DNA from: Streptomyces sp. NBC_01551
GTDB taxonomy: Bacteria > Actinomycetota > Actinomycetes > Streptomycetales > Streptomycetaceae
Length of the DNA stretch: 64,000 nt
Reading direction: 5' to 3'
Assembly (NCBI RefSeq): GCF_026339935.1
Contig: NZ_JAPEPX010000001.1
Location: 5,917,501-5,981,500 of the forward strand
Shown in pieces: positions 17,827-27,500 of this stretch. A program made the translations under genes and the position numbers. Position 1 is the stretch's first letter. The number at the start of each line of letters is the position of its first letter. Under the pieces are notes generated by a model that saw nothing but the letters and a program-made list of their open reading frames with translations, was not told the DNA's origin and made no database searches.

Positions 17827-18459
17827 TCATGCCGCCTTCCGCAGAGCGTCGTTGAGCTCGCGTGTCTCGGCCTGGCGCGGTACCTGGCAGAACGTTTCCT
17901 CGGGTGCACTTCCGTCGTCGCTGCCGGCGGGGCTGGCCTGGCTGTCCGCGGCGGGGACCTTCCAGTACCGGTCGCGGTCTGCCACTGCGTGCGCAGCCCG
18001 GCGCAGGAGGTCGCGGGCGTGGTCGAAATCGACCCCGAGGACGTAGGCCAGCCGTGAGGTGCTCCAGCCGCGTACGTGTGCGGCGCGGGTGACGGCTTCG
18101 CGCTCGGCGGCGGAAAGGTGGACGTCCCGGCCCATGAGGGCGGCGCGGACCCGCTGGTAGTCGAGTCGCTTGGCGACCTTGGCCCGCCAGGGCTTGCGTT
18201 CCGCCTCGGTCAGTCCGCCCCACAGGCCCCAGCGGATGTCGTTGTCCATGGCGTGGGTGAAGCAGTCCTGCCGCACGGGGCAGGCGCCGCACAGGGTCTT
18301 GGCCTCGGCGATGTCGGCGTGGGCCCGCGGCGCGGGGAAGAACATCCGGTCCGCTTCGGCAGTGTCCAGGTCGTGGCAGTTCCCTCGGTCGTGCCACGAG
18401 ATGTCGGCGATGCCACGCAGGTCGGGCACGGGCTGGGTGTTGGTGGTGATTTCGCGCAT
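17827..18459 (-). CDS. WhiB-like regulator with C-terminal extension
   Basis: Encodes 210 residues from ATG 18459, with GGAG about ten bases upstream. The N-terminal half has the WhiB signature: GNCHDLDTAEADRMFFP, then CGACPVRQDCFTHAM (Cys-x2-Cys-x5-Cys, four Cys in all, for a 4Fe-4S cluster) and RWGLWGGLTEAER, the G-L/V-W-G-G turn that contacts sigma factor region 4. Most WhiB-like proteins are 80-130 residues; this one carries about 100 more, including REAVTRAAHVRGWSTSRLAYVL, which looks like an added helix-turn-helix. It sits between the replication and mobilisation genes and may regulate the module. Confidence 0.88.
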   Translation of the reverse strand: MREITTNTQPVPDLRGIADISWHDRGNCHDLDTAEADRMFFPAPRAHADIAEAKTLCGACPVRQDCFTHAMDNDIRWGLWGGLTEAERKPWRAKVAKRLDYQRVRAALMGRDVHLSAAEREAVTRAAHVRGWSTSRLAYVLGVDFDHARDLLRRAAHAVADRDRYWKVPAADSQASPAGSDDGSAPEETFCQVPRQAETRELNDALRKAA

Positions 18460-18570
18460 GGGATGGGTCTCCAGGGCATGCCGGATAGCGGCGAGCGGGT
18501 GCGGCACTCGGCGGTGGGTGCCGGCTGACCGGCTCGCTGGCCGGCGGTGGAAGGTGGTGGGCGCAGGTGG

Positions 18571-19326
18571 TCAGGCGGCGCGGAAGCGGCGGTCGGGGCC
18601 GTCAAGGTGGACCGGGGTACACATGCCGGACAGGCGGGAGATCACTCGGTCGCCGACCTTGTCCCGAAGCACCGGCTGACCGGTCGCCATCCCAGGGGTA
18701 CGCACCGGCGGCAGGTTCGAAGTGACGATCGTCGGCAGCTGGTTCTGCGCACGCCAGTTCAGCAGCCGGAACGTGATCTCCTCGTTCCACTCGGACGCCT
18801 TCGCGGCCCCGAGGTCGTCCAGGAGCAGCAGCGGTATCCGCACGATCCGCCGCAGCAGGTACTCCGGATCGCCACCGCCCCGGGCCCGCATCTCGCCGTA
18901 CAGGTCGGCGGCGGTCGTGGCGTGCCAGCGCACCCCGCACCCGGAGGCGGTCAAGGCGCGGATTGCGGCGTACGCCTGGTGCGTCTTGCCGGCGCCTGTG
19001 GAGCCCCACAGCAGCAGGCTGCGGCCGTGGGTGATCTCTCGCTGCCCGGCAGCCCCGAAGTGCGGGTTCAGCGGGCTCGCCGCGTGGCCGACGGCGCTGT
19101 CGGCGACGGCGCGGACCCACTCGGCTACGGCGGGGTGCTCGACGCGGGCTTCGCGGTAATCGCGCGGGATTCGCAGCTCGGCGGCCTCAAGCGCGGGGAT
19201 CGCTTCCGGGGTGTCCGCGATGGGGGCGGTCGGGTCGATGCCGCGCTCGGCGAGCTTGCGCCGCATCCAGGCCATTGAGGCGTTGTCCGCTGTGGTCTGA
19301 GGGTCGGCGAGGCTGGTGCGGTTCAC
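18571..19326 (-). CDS. DnaC/IstB-like AAA+ ATPase (helicase-loader type)
   Basis: Encodes 251 residues. The start is a GTG at 19326 that overlaps the TGA of the upstream gene (GTGA) with GGAG seven bases upstream. Walker A is LLLWGSTGAGKTHQAYAA, Walker B is PLLLLDDLGAAKAS, and sensor 1 is TIVTSNLP followed by the arginine-rich RVISRLSGM, the standard pattern of DnaC/IstB-type AAA+ proteins. Next to a replication-initiator-like gene, it most likely loads the host helicase at the element's origin. No IstA-like transposase is nearby, which argues against an IS21 helper. Confidence 0.87.
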   Translation of the reverse strand: MNRTSLADPQTTADNASMAWMRRKLAERGIDPTAPIADTPEAIPALEAAELRIPRDYREARVEHPAVAEWVRAVADSAVGHAASPLNPHFGAAGQREITHGRSLLLWGSTGAGKTHQAYAAIRALTASGCGVRWHATTAADLYGEMRARGGGDPEYLLRRIVRIPLLLLDDLGAAKASEWNEEITFRLLNWRAQNQLPTIVTSNLPPVRTPGMATGQPVLRDKVGDRVISRLSGMCTPVHLDGPDRRFRAA

Positions 19327-20462
19327 AGGGCGACTCCGAAGATTCCGGCGGGCTCGGTGGGGTTGAGGTACGGCGTGTAGGCGGGGGAGGCGCTGGCCCA
19401 GGGCCCCGCGCCGGAGGCGGAGGACGGGCTCGAGCTCGACGACGGCGCTGGCCCGGAGTTGAGGAGCTCGTTGACCAGGCTCGGCAGGACGCTGGGGTTC
19501 AGCCCCTTGGCGCGCAGCCGCTCCAGCGCCGGCCTCAGGACGTCGGGGCCGTAGCCCTCGTCCAGCAGTGTGCGGATCTCCTTGCCCAGGTGCCCGAGGA
19601 CCTTCTTCGGCGGACGCCCTCCGGGGCAGCCGCGCAGGTACTCGGCCATCAAGACCTTCGCCGACCACTCGCTCGCGTCGGCTGCTTCCAGCACCGTTTC
19701 CGGGGAGGAGCCGAGTGCGGGCGCCTCGCGCCCCCTACGGGAAGATCCAGGATCCAAGATCCTAGATCCAGACCGTGAGTCCTCAGTGAAAGTGGCGCCC
19801 GTCACGTCGTCTGCCCGGGCCGTACCGGCCTGACCTGCGGATTCCCTCGCGGGGGTTGCCGGAGGCGGGCAGGGGGGCGATGTGGCCTCGATCTCATCCG
19901 CCTGGGCGAGAGTGGCGTGCGTCACGGTGGGGGTGGAAGCGGGTGAATCGGACGGAACGGTTCGCGTGAGTGCTCCGTGAGCGTTCGCGGAATCGCCTCC
20001 GCCGACGGTGCCGGCGGGCGCCCCGTGGACTTCGGCGGGCGCCTGTCGGGGGCTGGCCGCCGCATGGGTCTGGGTGTGGCACTGGGCACGGTCGCACTCG
20101 CCGCACGCCTTCGCCGCCTCGTGGGCCGGGCAGCGGGGCAGCCGCGAGTCCGAAGCGCGGTTGATCTTCTGGTGCCGGTCCCAGGTCACGATGTGCAGCC
20201 AGGACTTGCCGTCGCAGCCGGTGTACCGGCACACGAGGCCGACCTCGGCCAGCTGCTCAAGGTCGCGGGCGACGTGAGCGGGGGTGTGCTCCGGGCGCAG
20301 CGCCCACAGCCGTCCCGCGATGATGGCCGCGTGGTCCCGGAACCGGCCGGAGTCGTCCGCCTGGGTCAGCAGCCCGAAGAACGTGAGCACCGCGGTGACA
20401 TCGACGGCGGCAAGGTCCTCGGATTCGAACGCCTCGGGCTTGATGGTACGAATGCGTGCCAT
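19323..20462 (-). CDS. Replication-initiator-like protein
   Basis: Encodes 379 residues from ATG 20462. The N-terminal 110 residues, MARIRTIKPEAFESEDLAAV ... LTFFGLLTQADDSGRFRD ... LEQLAEVGLVCRYTGCDGKS, correspond to the winged-helix domain of phage and plasmid replisome-organiser/initiator proteins, which typically open with R-I-R-T-I-K-P-E-F/A-x-x-S-E-D. A Cys/His cluster (RCPAHEAAKACGECDRAQCH) follows and may bind zinc. The middle is low-complexity; the C-terminal KVLMAEYLRGCPGGRPPKK...IRTLLDEGYG forms a second helical domain, probably for contact with the ATPase encoded next. Coupling by a GTGA overlap supports a joint replication function. Confidence 0.78.
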   Translation of the reverse strand: MARIRTIKPEAFESEDLAAVDVTAVLTFFGLLTQADDSGRFRDHAAIIAGRLWALRPEHTPAHVARDLEQLAEVGLVCRYTGCDGKSWLHIVTWDRHQKINRASDSRLPRCPAHEAAKACGECDRAQCHTQTHAAASPRQAPAEVHGAPAGTVGGGDSANAHGALTRTVPSDSPASTPTVTHATLAQADEIEATSPPCPPPATPARESAGQAGTARADDVTGATFTEDSRSGSRILDPGSSRRGREAPALGSSPETVLEAADASEWSAKVLMAEYLRGCPGGRPPKKVLGHLGKEIRTLLDEGYGPDVLRPALERLRAKGLNPSVLPSLVNELLNSGPAPSSSSSPSSASGAGPWASASPAYTPYLNPTEPAGIFGVAL

Positions 20463-20686
20463 CAGGCGTCACCCCCGCGCCAGAGGCCCGAAATGGGCGG
20501 GTGGGCGGCATCCGCTGCACAGTCCGCAGCGGCGGCCCGAGGGTCCGGCCTTTCGCGCAGGGGCGTGCCCATGCAAAACTCTCCCTGAGTGATGCCGCAG
20601 CTGGTGTGCCCCGTAGGAAGGGCCAGCGCGGTGATGATGGGTCTCTCCGGCCGTTGCCTCGGCTGGAGATATGACTCTTCGCGTCC

Positions 20687-20717
20687 GGCGCCCGGGAGTT
20701 GCCTTCTCCCGGGCGCC
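20687..20717. repeat. Hairpin, loop TTGCCTT
   Basis: GGCGCCCGGGAG (20687-20698) and CTCCCGGGCGCC (20706-20717) form a perfect 12-bp stem around TTGCCTT. It lies 225 bp upstream of the initiator gene start. No T run follows on either strand. Confidence 0.65.
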
Positions 20718-20772
20718 GACTGCGTTTACGGACTAGCCGCTTGGTGCGACCTGCATGCGTTCTTTCGCCGGT

Positions 20773-20792
20773 CACCGGGTTGCCTCCCGGTG
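20773..20792. repeat. Hairpin, loop TTGCCT
   Basis: CACCGGG (20773-20779) and CCCGGTG (20786-20792) form a perfect 7-bp stem around TTGCCT, the same apical sequence as the hairpin 70 bp away. Confidence 0.55.
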
Positions 20793-21412
20793 GGGGACGA
20801 CGAACATACGCAGACGCCCGGACAAGATCCAGACCTGGCTCTACAGAGCGTGAAAAGTTGCATGGGCCAAGCATTTCGCCGATGCGCCAGGGCGTGCAGA
20901 TGTGAGTCGTCGTGCGGCAGTGCCACCCATGTGCACTTCAGGCACGCCAAGAAAGATCTTCAAAAGGGCCCCCACGTTCATGAACCGGCAGGCTGTCGCT
21001 CTGTACCGGCTGGTCAGGTCTGGATTTAAGCCCGCAGGCAAAGCCTTCGTCAACGGCACCTCAAGGGCGAATCCACGCGCGTAGATGATTGTGTGGGATG
21101 CGTGGAGGCCGCGTGGAGGATTCAGGTAACGTCCTGTATTTGTAAGGGGGTTGGATGGCAGGAATCGACTTGCTGGGAGTGGTCGTCGTCGGCATGAATG
21201 ATCATTCGCCCCCTTGCAACAAAAATCGGCAAGGATTTGCCGCTTTCCTGATCATGGAAAACCGCAAGTGAGGGAATGCCCGGATTCGTCATGGATGGCG
21301 GCTGGGCGCCGGCGGCCGTGGTTGCGTGTTTAACCAACTGCCCTGTGGTCGAGGCCACAAATTACTGGTCGGTTCTACTTAGGCGTATCGTCTTTGTGGG
21401 AGACACCAGGCC

Positions 21413-21445
21413 GGGGGGCCAGCATTCATGCTGCCCCCGTTTTTT
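21413..21445 (+). terminator. T-tailed terminator in the leader of the XRE regulator
   Basis: GGGGG, one bulged C, then CAGCA pair with TGCTG and CCCCC around a TTCA loop; one G and six T (21440-21445) follow. It ends 54 bp before the start of the XRE gene and reads in the same direction, so it either stops a transcript from the non-coding region or acts as an attenuator. Confidence 0.75.
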
Positions 21446-21499
21446 CATGCCCTCAGGCAGGTGCCTTCCGTGTAGAACGCGGAGACAAGGAAGAGCCTC

Positions 21500-22849
21500 A
21501 TGGTTGCTCAGGGGATAGTCCCCTTCGGCGATGACCACGCCGAGAACAAGGGCTCACACGGCGGAGAAATCGCCGGTCAGTTCATGGGGTTCGGCGGCTG
21601 GCTGAAGAGATGGCGCCAGGCGGCGGGGATCACCCAGGCCCCAGTGGCCAAGGCCCTCGGCATGGGGGTCCGGACGTACCGCAACGTGGAGAAGGGGGCC
21701 GTCCCGCCCCGGTTCACCAAGCCCCAGTGCGAGGCGCTCGCGGATCTGCTGGGACTCGACAAGAGCGAGCGCCACGCCCTGCTGCTCTACAACATCGGCA
21801 CGACGCTCGACGGTGACCCGCAGATCGACGCCAGTGCGGAACTGCGCCGGGCACTTCGCCTGCTGATCGACAGGCAGATGCCCTCGCCTACGTACCTCAC
21901 CGACCGTAACTGGAACATCCTCGCCTACAACGCGGCGATGGCCGAGTGGTGGCCGTGGGTCATGGAGCCGCGCGCCAACCTCATGCGCTGGGCACTGACG
22001 AACCCGGAGGCCCGCACCCAGTACCACGGTTGGGAAATGCACGCTGCGGCCTACGTCCGCTTGTTGAAGTTCGCCCAGGCCACCCACAAGGACAACGCCG
22101 AGCTCGTCGACCTGATCGCCGAGGTTCGCCGGAACCCGGACGTGGAGCGGATCTGGCGCACCGAAGCCGACCTGGAAGCCGACAGGGACGGTCATGTCTT
22201 TCGGATGATCATCCCCGCCCTGGGCTGGGAGACCATCGAAGTCGTCTCCCACGTCCTGTACCCGGCGTCGATGCCCCACTGCCGGTTCGTAGTGATCACC
22301 TGGGTCGAGGCCGAGTCCTCCGACGACGAGACCGACGCCCTTGGTGGCAAGCGCAACGCCTGGGCCCATGCCGAGGCTGGCGCGCCCTCGACTCCGCAGC
22401 CCCCCGCCCAGGCCGAAGCCGATGCCGCCCGCCGCCGTGCGGCCCGTGCACTCACCGCCCGCCTCGTCGTCCCTAGCGCCGACGAAGCCGCAGCACTCGC
22501 CGGCCCCGAGGGCGTCCCGCTCCCAGCACTCAGCGCGCTGGCCGGGCCAAAGTGCAGACTCACCCTGTCGCCCGAAAACCACTCCGTGGTGTGGGCTATC
22601 CAGGAAGTCCCGGGAGAGTGGGGCATCACGCAGCTGGGGGCCGGAGCCGTCGTTGACCGCATCCACCAGCCGATCGTCGACCCCCAGGCCCGAGCGGAGC
22701 TGAAGCTGCTCCTGCGCGCCTCGCTTCCAGACTCCGACCACGCGGCCATCAGCCGGCTCCATGGGCAACTGCCCCAGGTTGACCTCCGGGCTGCCCTCCT
22801 TCGCGAGATCTTCAACGACCTCCAAGAGGGCGAGCGCCCGGCCCACTAA
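21500..22849 (+). CDS. XRE-family regulator with MmyB-like ligand-binding domain
   Basis: Encodes 449 residues from ATG 21500 (GGAAGAG four bases upstream). Residues 30-90 form a Cro/CI-type helix-turn-helix (GGWLKRWRQAAGITQAPVAK then GMGVRTYRNVEKG). Residues 125-270 match the MmyB-like domain: PSPTYLTDRNWNILAYNAAM, a Trp-rich WWPWVMEP stretch and RWALTNPEARTQYHGWE. MmyB-type regulators control specialised metabolism and stress genes in streptomycetes, and their second domain is thought to bind a fatty-acid-like ligand. The last 150 residues are an extra, poorly conserved extension. The gene is divergent from the replication operon and followed by a thioesterase. Confidence 0.88.
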   Translation: MVAQGIVPFGDDHAENKGSHGGEIAGQFMGFGGWLKRWRQAAGITQAPVAKALGMGVRTYRNVEKGAVPPRFTKPQCEALADLLGLDKSERHALLLYNIGTTLDGDPQIDASAELRRALRLLIDRQMPSPTYLTDRNWNILAYNAAMAEWWPWVMEPRANLMRWALTNPEARTQYHGWEMHAAAYVRLLKFAQATHKDNAELVDLIAEVRRNPDVERIWRTEADLEADRDGHVFRMIIPALGWETIEVVSHVLYPASMPHCRFVVITWVEAESSDDETDALGGKRNAWAHAEAGAPSTPQPPAQAEADAARRRAARALTARLVVPSADEAAALAGPEGVPLPALSALAGPKCRLTLSPENHSVVWAIQEVPGEWGITQLGAGAVVDRIHQPIVDPQARAELKLLLRASLPDSDHAAISRLHGQLPQVDLRAALLREIFNDLQEGERPAH

Positions 22850-23076
22850 CTGGTGTGGCAGGCCCATTGGCCACGAAAAGCAACTTAATGTCACGACTGG
22901 CGCCGTCTCCGTGTGGGGCCCGGGGCTGGGGCGTGGCCGTTCGGGCGGCAGAGAACGTCCTGACGGCTGATCCCCGCAGTCCCTGGTCCTTTGACGACGG
23001 AGGGTGCGCCAGTCCGTCCTCGGATCAGCCGGGCGCCTCGAAGGCACGGCAGATCCCACAGCCCTCAGGAGTCACT

Positions 23077-23502
23077 GTGTCCCGACACATCTACGACTGC
23101 CCCGTTCGCTGGTCGGACCTCGACGCGAACGGACACCTCAACAGCTCCCGTTACGGCGTCCTCCTGGAAGAGACTCGTATGCGCATGTTCAGCATGCTGG
23201 TCCCCAAGGACCCCGCCGAGCGCCTGGCCCGCAACTTCCTCCTGCGCGAGCAGACCATCCGCTACCAGCACCCGCTTGAGACCTGGGAGACCCCGGTCCG
23301 CATCGAAGCCTGGGTGGCCGACGTCAAGCGCGTCTCGCTCACCTTCCACTTCGAGGTCAAGGACGACGAGCATGTCTACGCCACGGCGACCTCCGTCGTG
23401 GCCGGCTACGACTCCATCCGGGGTGGTATCCGCCGCTTCGAGCAGGACGAACTCGACGTCTTCAACAGCTATGCCGACACCACCCAGGCCACCAGCGACT
23501 GA
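23077..23502 (+). CDS. Hot-dog acyl-CoA thioesterase (4HBT family)
   Basis: Encodes 141 residues from GTG 23077 with AGGAG five bases upstream; the longer upstream frame is not conserved-looking. The sequence YDCPVRWSDLDANGHLNSSR is the 4-hydroxybenzoyl-CoA-thioesterase-type motif, in which the Asp of D-L-D-A-N-G-H is the catalytic residue, and LLEETRMRMF forms the central helix. The length is normal for a single hot-dog domain. It may hydrolyse a short- or branched-chain acyl-CoA. It lies 227 bp after the MmyB-type regulator, consistent with joint control of an acyl ligand, which is inference. Confidence 0.85.
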   Translation: MSRHIYDCPVRWSDLDANGHLNSSRYGVLLEETRMRMFSMLVPKDPAERLARNFLLREQTIRYQHPLETWETPVRIEAWVADVKRVSLTFHFEVKDDEHVYATATSVVAGYDSIRGGIRRFEQDELDVFNSYADTTQATSD

Positions 23503-23576
23503 ACCGCTGCGGCCCGGCCGTCGAAGTCGGACCAGGGGCGTGGACACAGCCGCGTGCGTGCCCTCCGCTTTGGAGG

Positions 23577-24131
23577 TCAGCGCGCTCGGATGAAGGCTCC
23601 GATCTCCGCTGTCCCAGGCCGGTAGCCGTCGGACGTGTCCACGAGCAGGGTAGGCGCGTCGAGGGAGATGTCGACGAACCCTTCGGGGCTGTAGGCGCCG
23701 ACGGCGATGTCGGCAAGGAGCTGACGGTCGCCATGGGCGGCGCGATGCTTGTCCGAGTCAGCGCGTTCGGTCATGCGCTCGATGATGGTCGGTGTTGGAG
23801 TGGTGCAGCGGATGATCCGGAGGTCGGCGATCTTCGTTAGGGGTTCGAGGCCGGGGCGCCAGAGCCGGTCCTGGTAGGCGGCCTCGGTGACGACGGTGAC
23901 GCCGGCCTCGAGGAGCACGCTTAGGGTGTCGAAGAAGGCTTGCATGGCCGGGATGTTGAGGGGGTCGTCCCGTCCAGGCTGATAGGCCGCGCTGCTCATG
24001 ACCATGCCCTGCTTGATCTCGTCACGGATGATCGCGGGGCAGCCGAGTTCGTGGGCGAGGTTGTGCGCGAGGGTGGTCTTTCCGGTGGCGGGTGGACCGC
24101 TGACCACCACGAGGGTCGGCGGTGTTGGCAT
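23577..24131 (-). CDS. P-loop kinase-like ATPase
   Basis: Encodes 184 residues. Walker A is VVVSGPPATGKTTLAHNLA at the N-terminus; RDEIKQGMV follows the position of a substrate-binding Asp/Arg. The middle holds a lid-like stretch with TERADSDKHRAAHG. This is the layout of small kinases of the AAA_33 / chloramphenicol-phosphotransferase-like group, acting on a small molecule or nucleotide. The substrate is unknown. It is convergent with the thioesterase gene and directly upstream of the methyltransferase remnant. Confidence 0.8.
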   Translation of the reverse strand: MPTPPTLVVVSGPPATGKTTLAHNLAHELGCPAIIRDEIKQGMVMSSAAYQPGRDDPLNIPAMQAFFDTLSVLLEAGVTVVTEAAYQDRLWRPGLEPLTKIADLRIIRCTTPTPTIIERMTERADSDKHRAAHGDRQLLADIAVGAYSPEGFVDISLDAPTLLVDTSDGYRPGTAEIGAFIRAR

Positions 24132-24173
24132 TCGCTGAGCTCCCGAGGGGTGAGCTGGTACGTCGGCGCCCGG

Positions 24174-24466
24174 TCAGGCGATGGACCGGGCCGGGGTTTT
24201 GACGAGCTGGAAGGCGATGAATCCGGGCTGTCGGCTCAGTTTCTCGAACGCGGCCGGGTGCTGGTGGAGACGATGATTCGGCCGTCAGGGTGCAGCACCC
24301 GGGCGAGTTCGGCCAGGGCGCGGACGCAGTCCTCGACGTAGCGGAGGACGAGCGCGAGCAGGACGATGTCGAATGTAGGGTCCGCGAATCCGTGAGCACT
24401 GGCTCCTGCGGAAACGTCGAAATCCGGGCGAGGTGCGCACTGCCGGTGTCGGTGGATGGTGCGCAT
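24174..24466 (-). pseudogene. Remnant of a SAM-dependent methyltransferase
   Basis: One frame reads FADPTFDIVLLALVLRYVED then RVLHPDGRIIVSTS, the motif IV-V region of a class I methyltransferase. It then loses its frame, and an adjacent frame gives HPAAFEKLSRQPGFIAFQLV and a stop at 24174, the typical C-terminus of the same family. The N-terminal SAM-binding half and the stretch between these parts are missing, so the gene is a fragment with at least one deletion. The first part of it is repeated after the second TPR-CHAT gene (31.9-32.0 kb), showing that the fragment already existed when the segment was duplicated. Confidence 0.65.
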
Positions 24467-24518
24467 TCGGGGCTGCTGGCTGACGCTGTCGGTGAGCCCA
24501 GGGGCGGGGGCGTGAGTA

Positions 24519-27500
24519 TCAGGCGCCCGCGTGTAGGTGAGCGGCCCACAGGGACGGCGTGAGGGGCAACTGGTCCCGCAGGCTGCGGATGGTGGCGTGC
24601 AGGGCGTGCGCGGCCCGGACTGTGTCCACGTTCTTTTCGCTGTCGGTGAGGCGTGTGTAGAAGGCGTCGGCGATGTCGGCGGAGTGTTTGTCGTTGATCT
24701 CCCAGAGGGTGCCGATGACGTGGGGGAATCCGGCGAGCTGGAATGCTGCGGTCAGATGGATGGACTCGTCCAGCAGCTGCGGGTTCCGGGTGAGGGCGGT
24801 GGAGCAGGCTGACAGGTATGCCAGGCGGGCGTAGTCGAGGTTGACCGGGGTGAGGCTGGCGACGGTGAGTGGATCCTGCTGCCAGTCGTGCAGGAGCAGC
24901 CGGCTTTGGGAGGGGTCGGTGGGGTGGCTTTCACCGTGGCAGGCGAAGTGGGCGATCGTGATCTCGGCTAGGTGAGTGAACACCGCTGCCTTTGTTGGGG
25001 TGTGATCTCCCGCCCCGGTGGTGCCGGTGTCGGTGTCGGGTTCGGTGAGCAGGATCGGCTGGGGCAGCCGGGCCTGTAGCAGGGCGGCTTCGTGAGTCAC
25101 GGCCGGCAATCGGCCTTGACGTTCCAGGCCGGGGGTGGAGGGCATTGCGACGATGAGTGTCTGAGCTCGCTTGGGTGGCAGTGCGGTGTGCTGGCGGGCA
25201 TAGCGGAGGGCTCCGATGGTGGGGGTGTAGGAGGAGACGACCCGGTCCAGCACCGTCCGGGCCTGGTGGCCCGGGTCGTCGCGCGGGGTGTGGTGGCCGG
25301 CGGCATGCAGGGGCAGCAGGCTGAGCAGACCACCGGACGCCCACCACAGCCGCGGCCATTCCTGCCCGTCGGCAGGAGGTCCGGTGTAGCCGAGTGCATC
25401 CAGGACCGGGCCGACGGCCGTATCCCACAGCCACGCCAGAATCTCGCGCACCCGCTGCTGAGCGCCAGCCCGGTCGGCGTCGGGATCAGAATCGCTGCTG
25501 TCGGCCAGGGCTTGATGGAAGGCCTCGATGCGGTCGATGACCACCGCGGGTGTCAGATCAGGAAGGGCCACGATGGTGACGCCCTGCTCGGTGAGGAGCA
25601 GGGCATCGCTGCGGTGGTCGTTGACATTGAACGTCACCACCGGCCCCTGCCCGGCCTGTCCCCGCAAGTCATCGACCGTCGGCGGGAGCGCGAAGGAGGC
25701 GAACCCCTTCAGCCCGCGAATCTGCTCCAGCACCAGGTCCAGCTCGGCCGCCACCCGCCGCCGGTCCCGTGCCTCCATAGCCTGTTCAGGACCCGACCCA
25801 GTATCGGCTGTGGCGAACCAGACGGAGCTGGACGGTGGCTGGTCGAGCAGATCGCGGAGCTCGGTGAACCGTTCTGCCAGATCCGGATGCAGCGCACGCA
25901 GGTCAGTGAGATCGCCCCGGGTCGCCATCACCTGTGCCAGCAGGAGCACCCGACCCGACTCCAGCAAACCCAAAGCCCGGCCCGCCCGCTCATCCACCGG
26001 AGCGGACAGGTCTGCCAGCACCAACGCCGCCGCATCCCCGGCCAGCCCAGCCAACCCGCCCAGCAACTCCTGCTGATCCGGCCGGTCCAGGCCCCGCGGT
26101 GCCACCTCCGGCAGCAACCGCACCGCACCCTCCAACAACCCGGCTGCACGGCCCGGATCCGACGAAGCCAACAAACCACCCGCTGCACGCCCCGCCGAGA
26201 CACGCACCGACGGCGCAGCCGAGCCCACCTCCGTAGCCATCACCAGCGCCCGCACAGCCGCGTCGAGGTCGGTCACGGCACCGGACCGTTTGAACCGGAC
26301 CGCCAGCGCGTTCCCCAAGTTGTTGAGGTGCATGGCGCGGTCTGGGTGGTCAGTGGGGGTGGCCTCCACCGCCTCCCGGCCGGCCTGGATGGCGGCGTCC
26401 AGATCAGCCACGGCACCCAACTGTTCAAACCGGACGATTAGCGCGATCCCCAAGTTGTTGAGGTACATGGCGCGCTTGTGGTGGCCGACGGGGGCGGCCT
26501 CCACCGCCTCCCGGCCGGCGTCGATGGCCGCGTCCAGATCAGCCACAGCACCCAACATTCCGGATCGGGCCCCCAGCACGGTTCCCAGGTTGCTGAGGTA
26601 CCCGGCGCGATTGTGGTGGCCGGCGGGGGTGGCCTCCACCGCCTCCCGGAAGGCGTCGATCGCCGCGTCCAGATCAGCCACAGCACCCAACCGTCCGAAC
26701 CGGACCGCCAGCGCGTTCCCCAGGTTGCTGAGGTGCATGGCGCGGTTGGGGTGGTCAGTGGGGGTGGCCTCCACCGCCTTCCGGCCGGCGTCGATGGCCG
26801 CGTCCATATCAGCCACGGCACCCAACCGTTTGAACCGGGCCACCAGCGCACCTCCCAAGTTGGTGAGGTACGCGGCGCGGTTGGGGTGGCCGACAGGGGT
26901 GGCCTCCAGCGCCTCCCGGCCAGCATTGATCGCCGTGTCGAGGTCGGTCACGGTACCCAACCGTTCGAACCGGGCTCTGAGGGCGAGCACCAAGTTGCTG
27001 AGGTAGTCGGCGCGGTCTGGGTGGCAGGCGGGGGTGGCCTCCACCGCCTCCCGGCCGGACTTGACGGCTGCGTCCAGATCAGCCACGACACCGGACCCTT
27101 CGAACCGGATCCTCAGGGCGATCCCCAGGTTGCTGAGGTAGTCGGCGCGGTCTGGGTGGCCGGCGGGGGTGGCCTCCACCGCCTCCCGGAAGGCGTCGGT
27201 AGACGCGTTCAGATCAACCACGACACCGGACCGTTTGTACCGGGCCACCAGCGCGTTCCCCAGGTTGCTGAGGTACCCGGCGCGGTCTGGGTGGCCGGCG
27301 GGGGTGGCCTCCACCGCCTCCCGGGAGACGTCGACGGCCGCGTCGAGGTCGGTCACGGCACCGGACCTTTCGAACCGGAACCGCAGGGCGCTCCCCAGCT
27401 TGCTAAGGTTCATGGCGCGGTCTGGGTGGCCGGCGGGGGTGGCCTCCACCGCCTCCCGAGAGACGTCGACGGCCGCGTCCAGATCAGCCACCGCACCCAA

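Larger units (their letters stand above)
20463..21499. other. 1-kb non-coding stretch with hairpins; possible origin/control region
   Basis: I find no ORF I would defend here. The stretch lies between the divergent replication operon (minus) and the XRE regulator (plus), is less GC-rich than its flanks from about 20850 on, and holds two hairpins sharing the loop TTGCCT and one strong T-tailed terminator (listed separately). Short frames such as 78 residues on the minus strand (21122-21358) and 60 on the plus strand (20902-21084) lack ribosome-binding sites. The position next to the initiator gene makes it the best candidate in the window for an origin of replication or a control RNA. Confidence 0.4.

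Noticed and set aside
18571..19326. DnaC-like ATPase as IstB of an IS21 element
   Set aside because: No IstA gene or terminal repeats; the neighbour is a replication-initiator-like gene.
21122..21358. 78-codon minus-strand ORF upstream of the XRE regulator
   Set aside because: It looks slightly protein-like but has no ribosome-binding site and crosses the leader region; not enough support.
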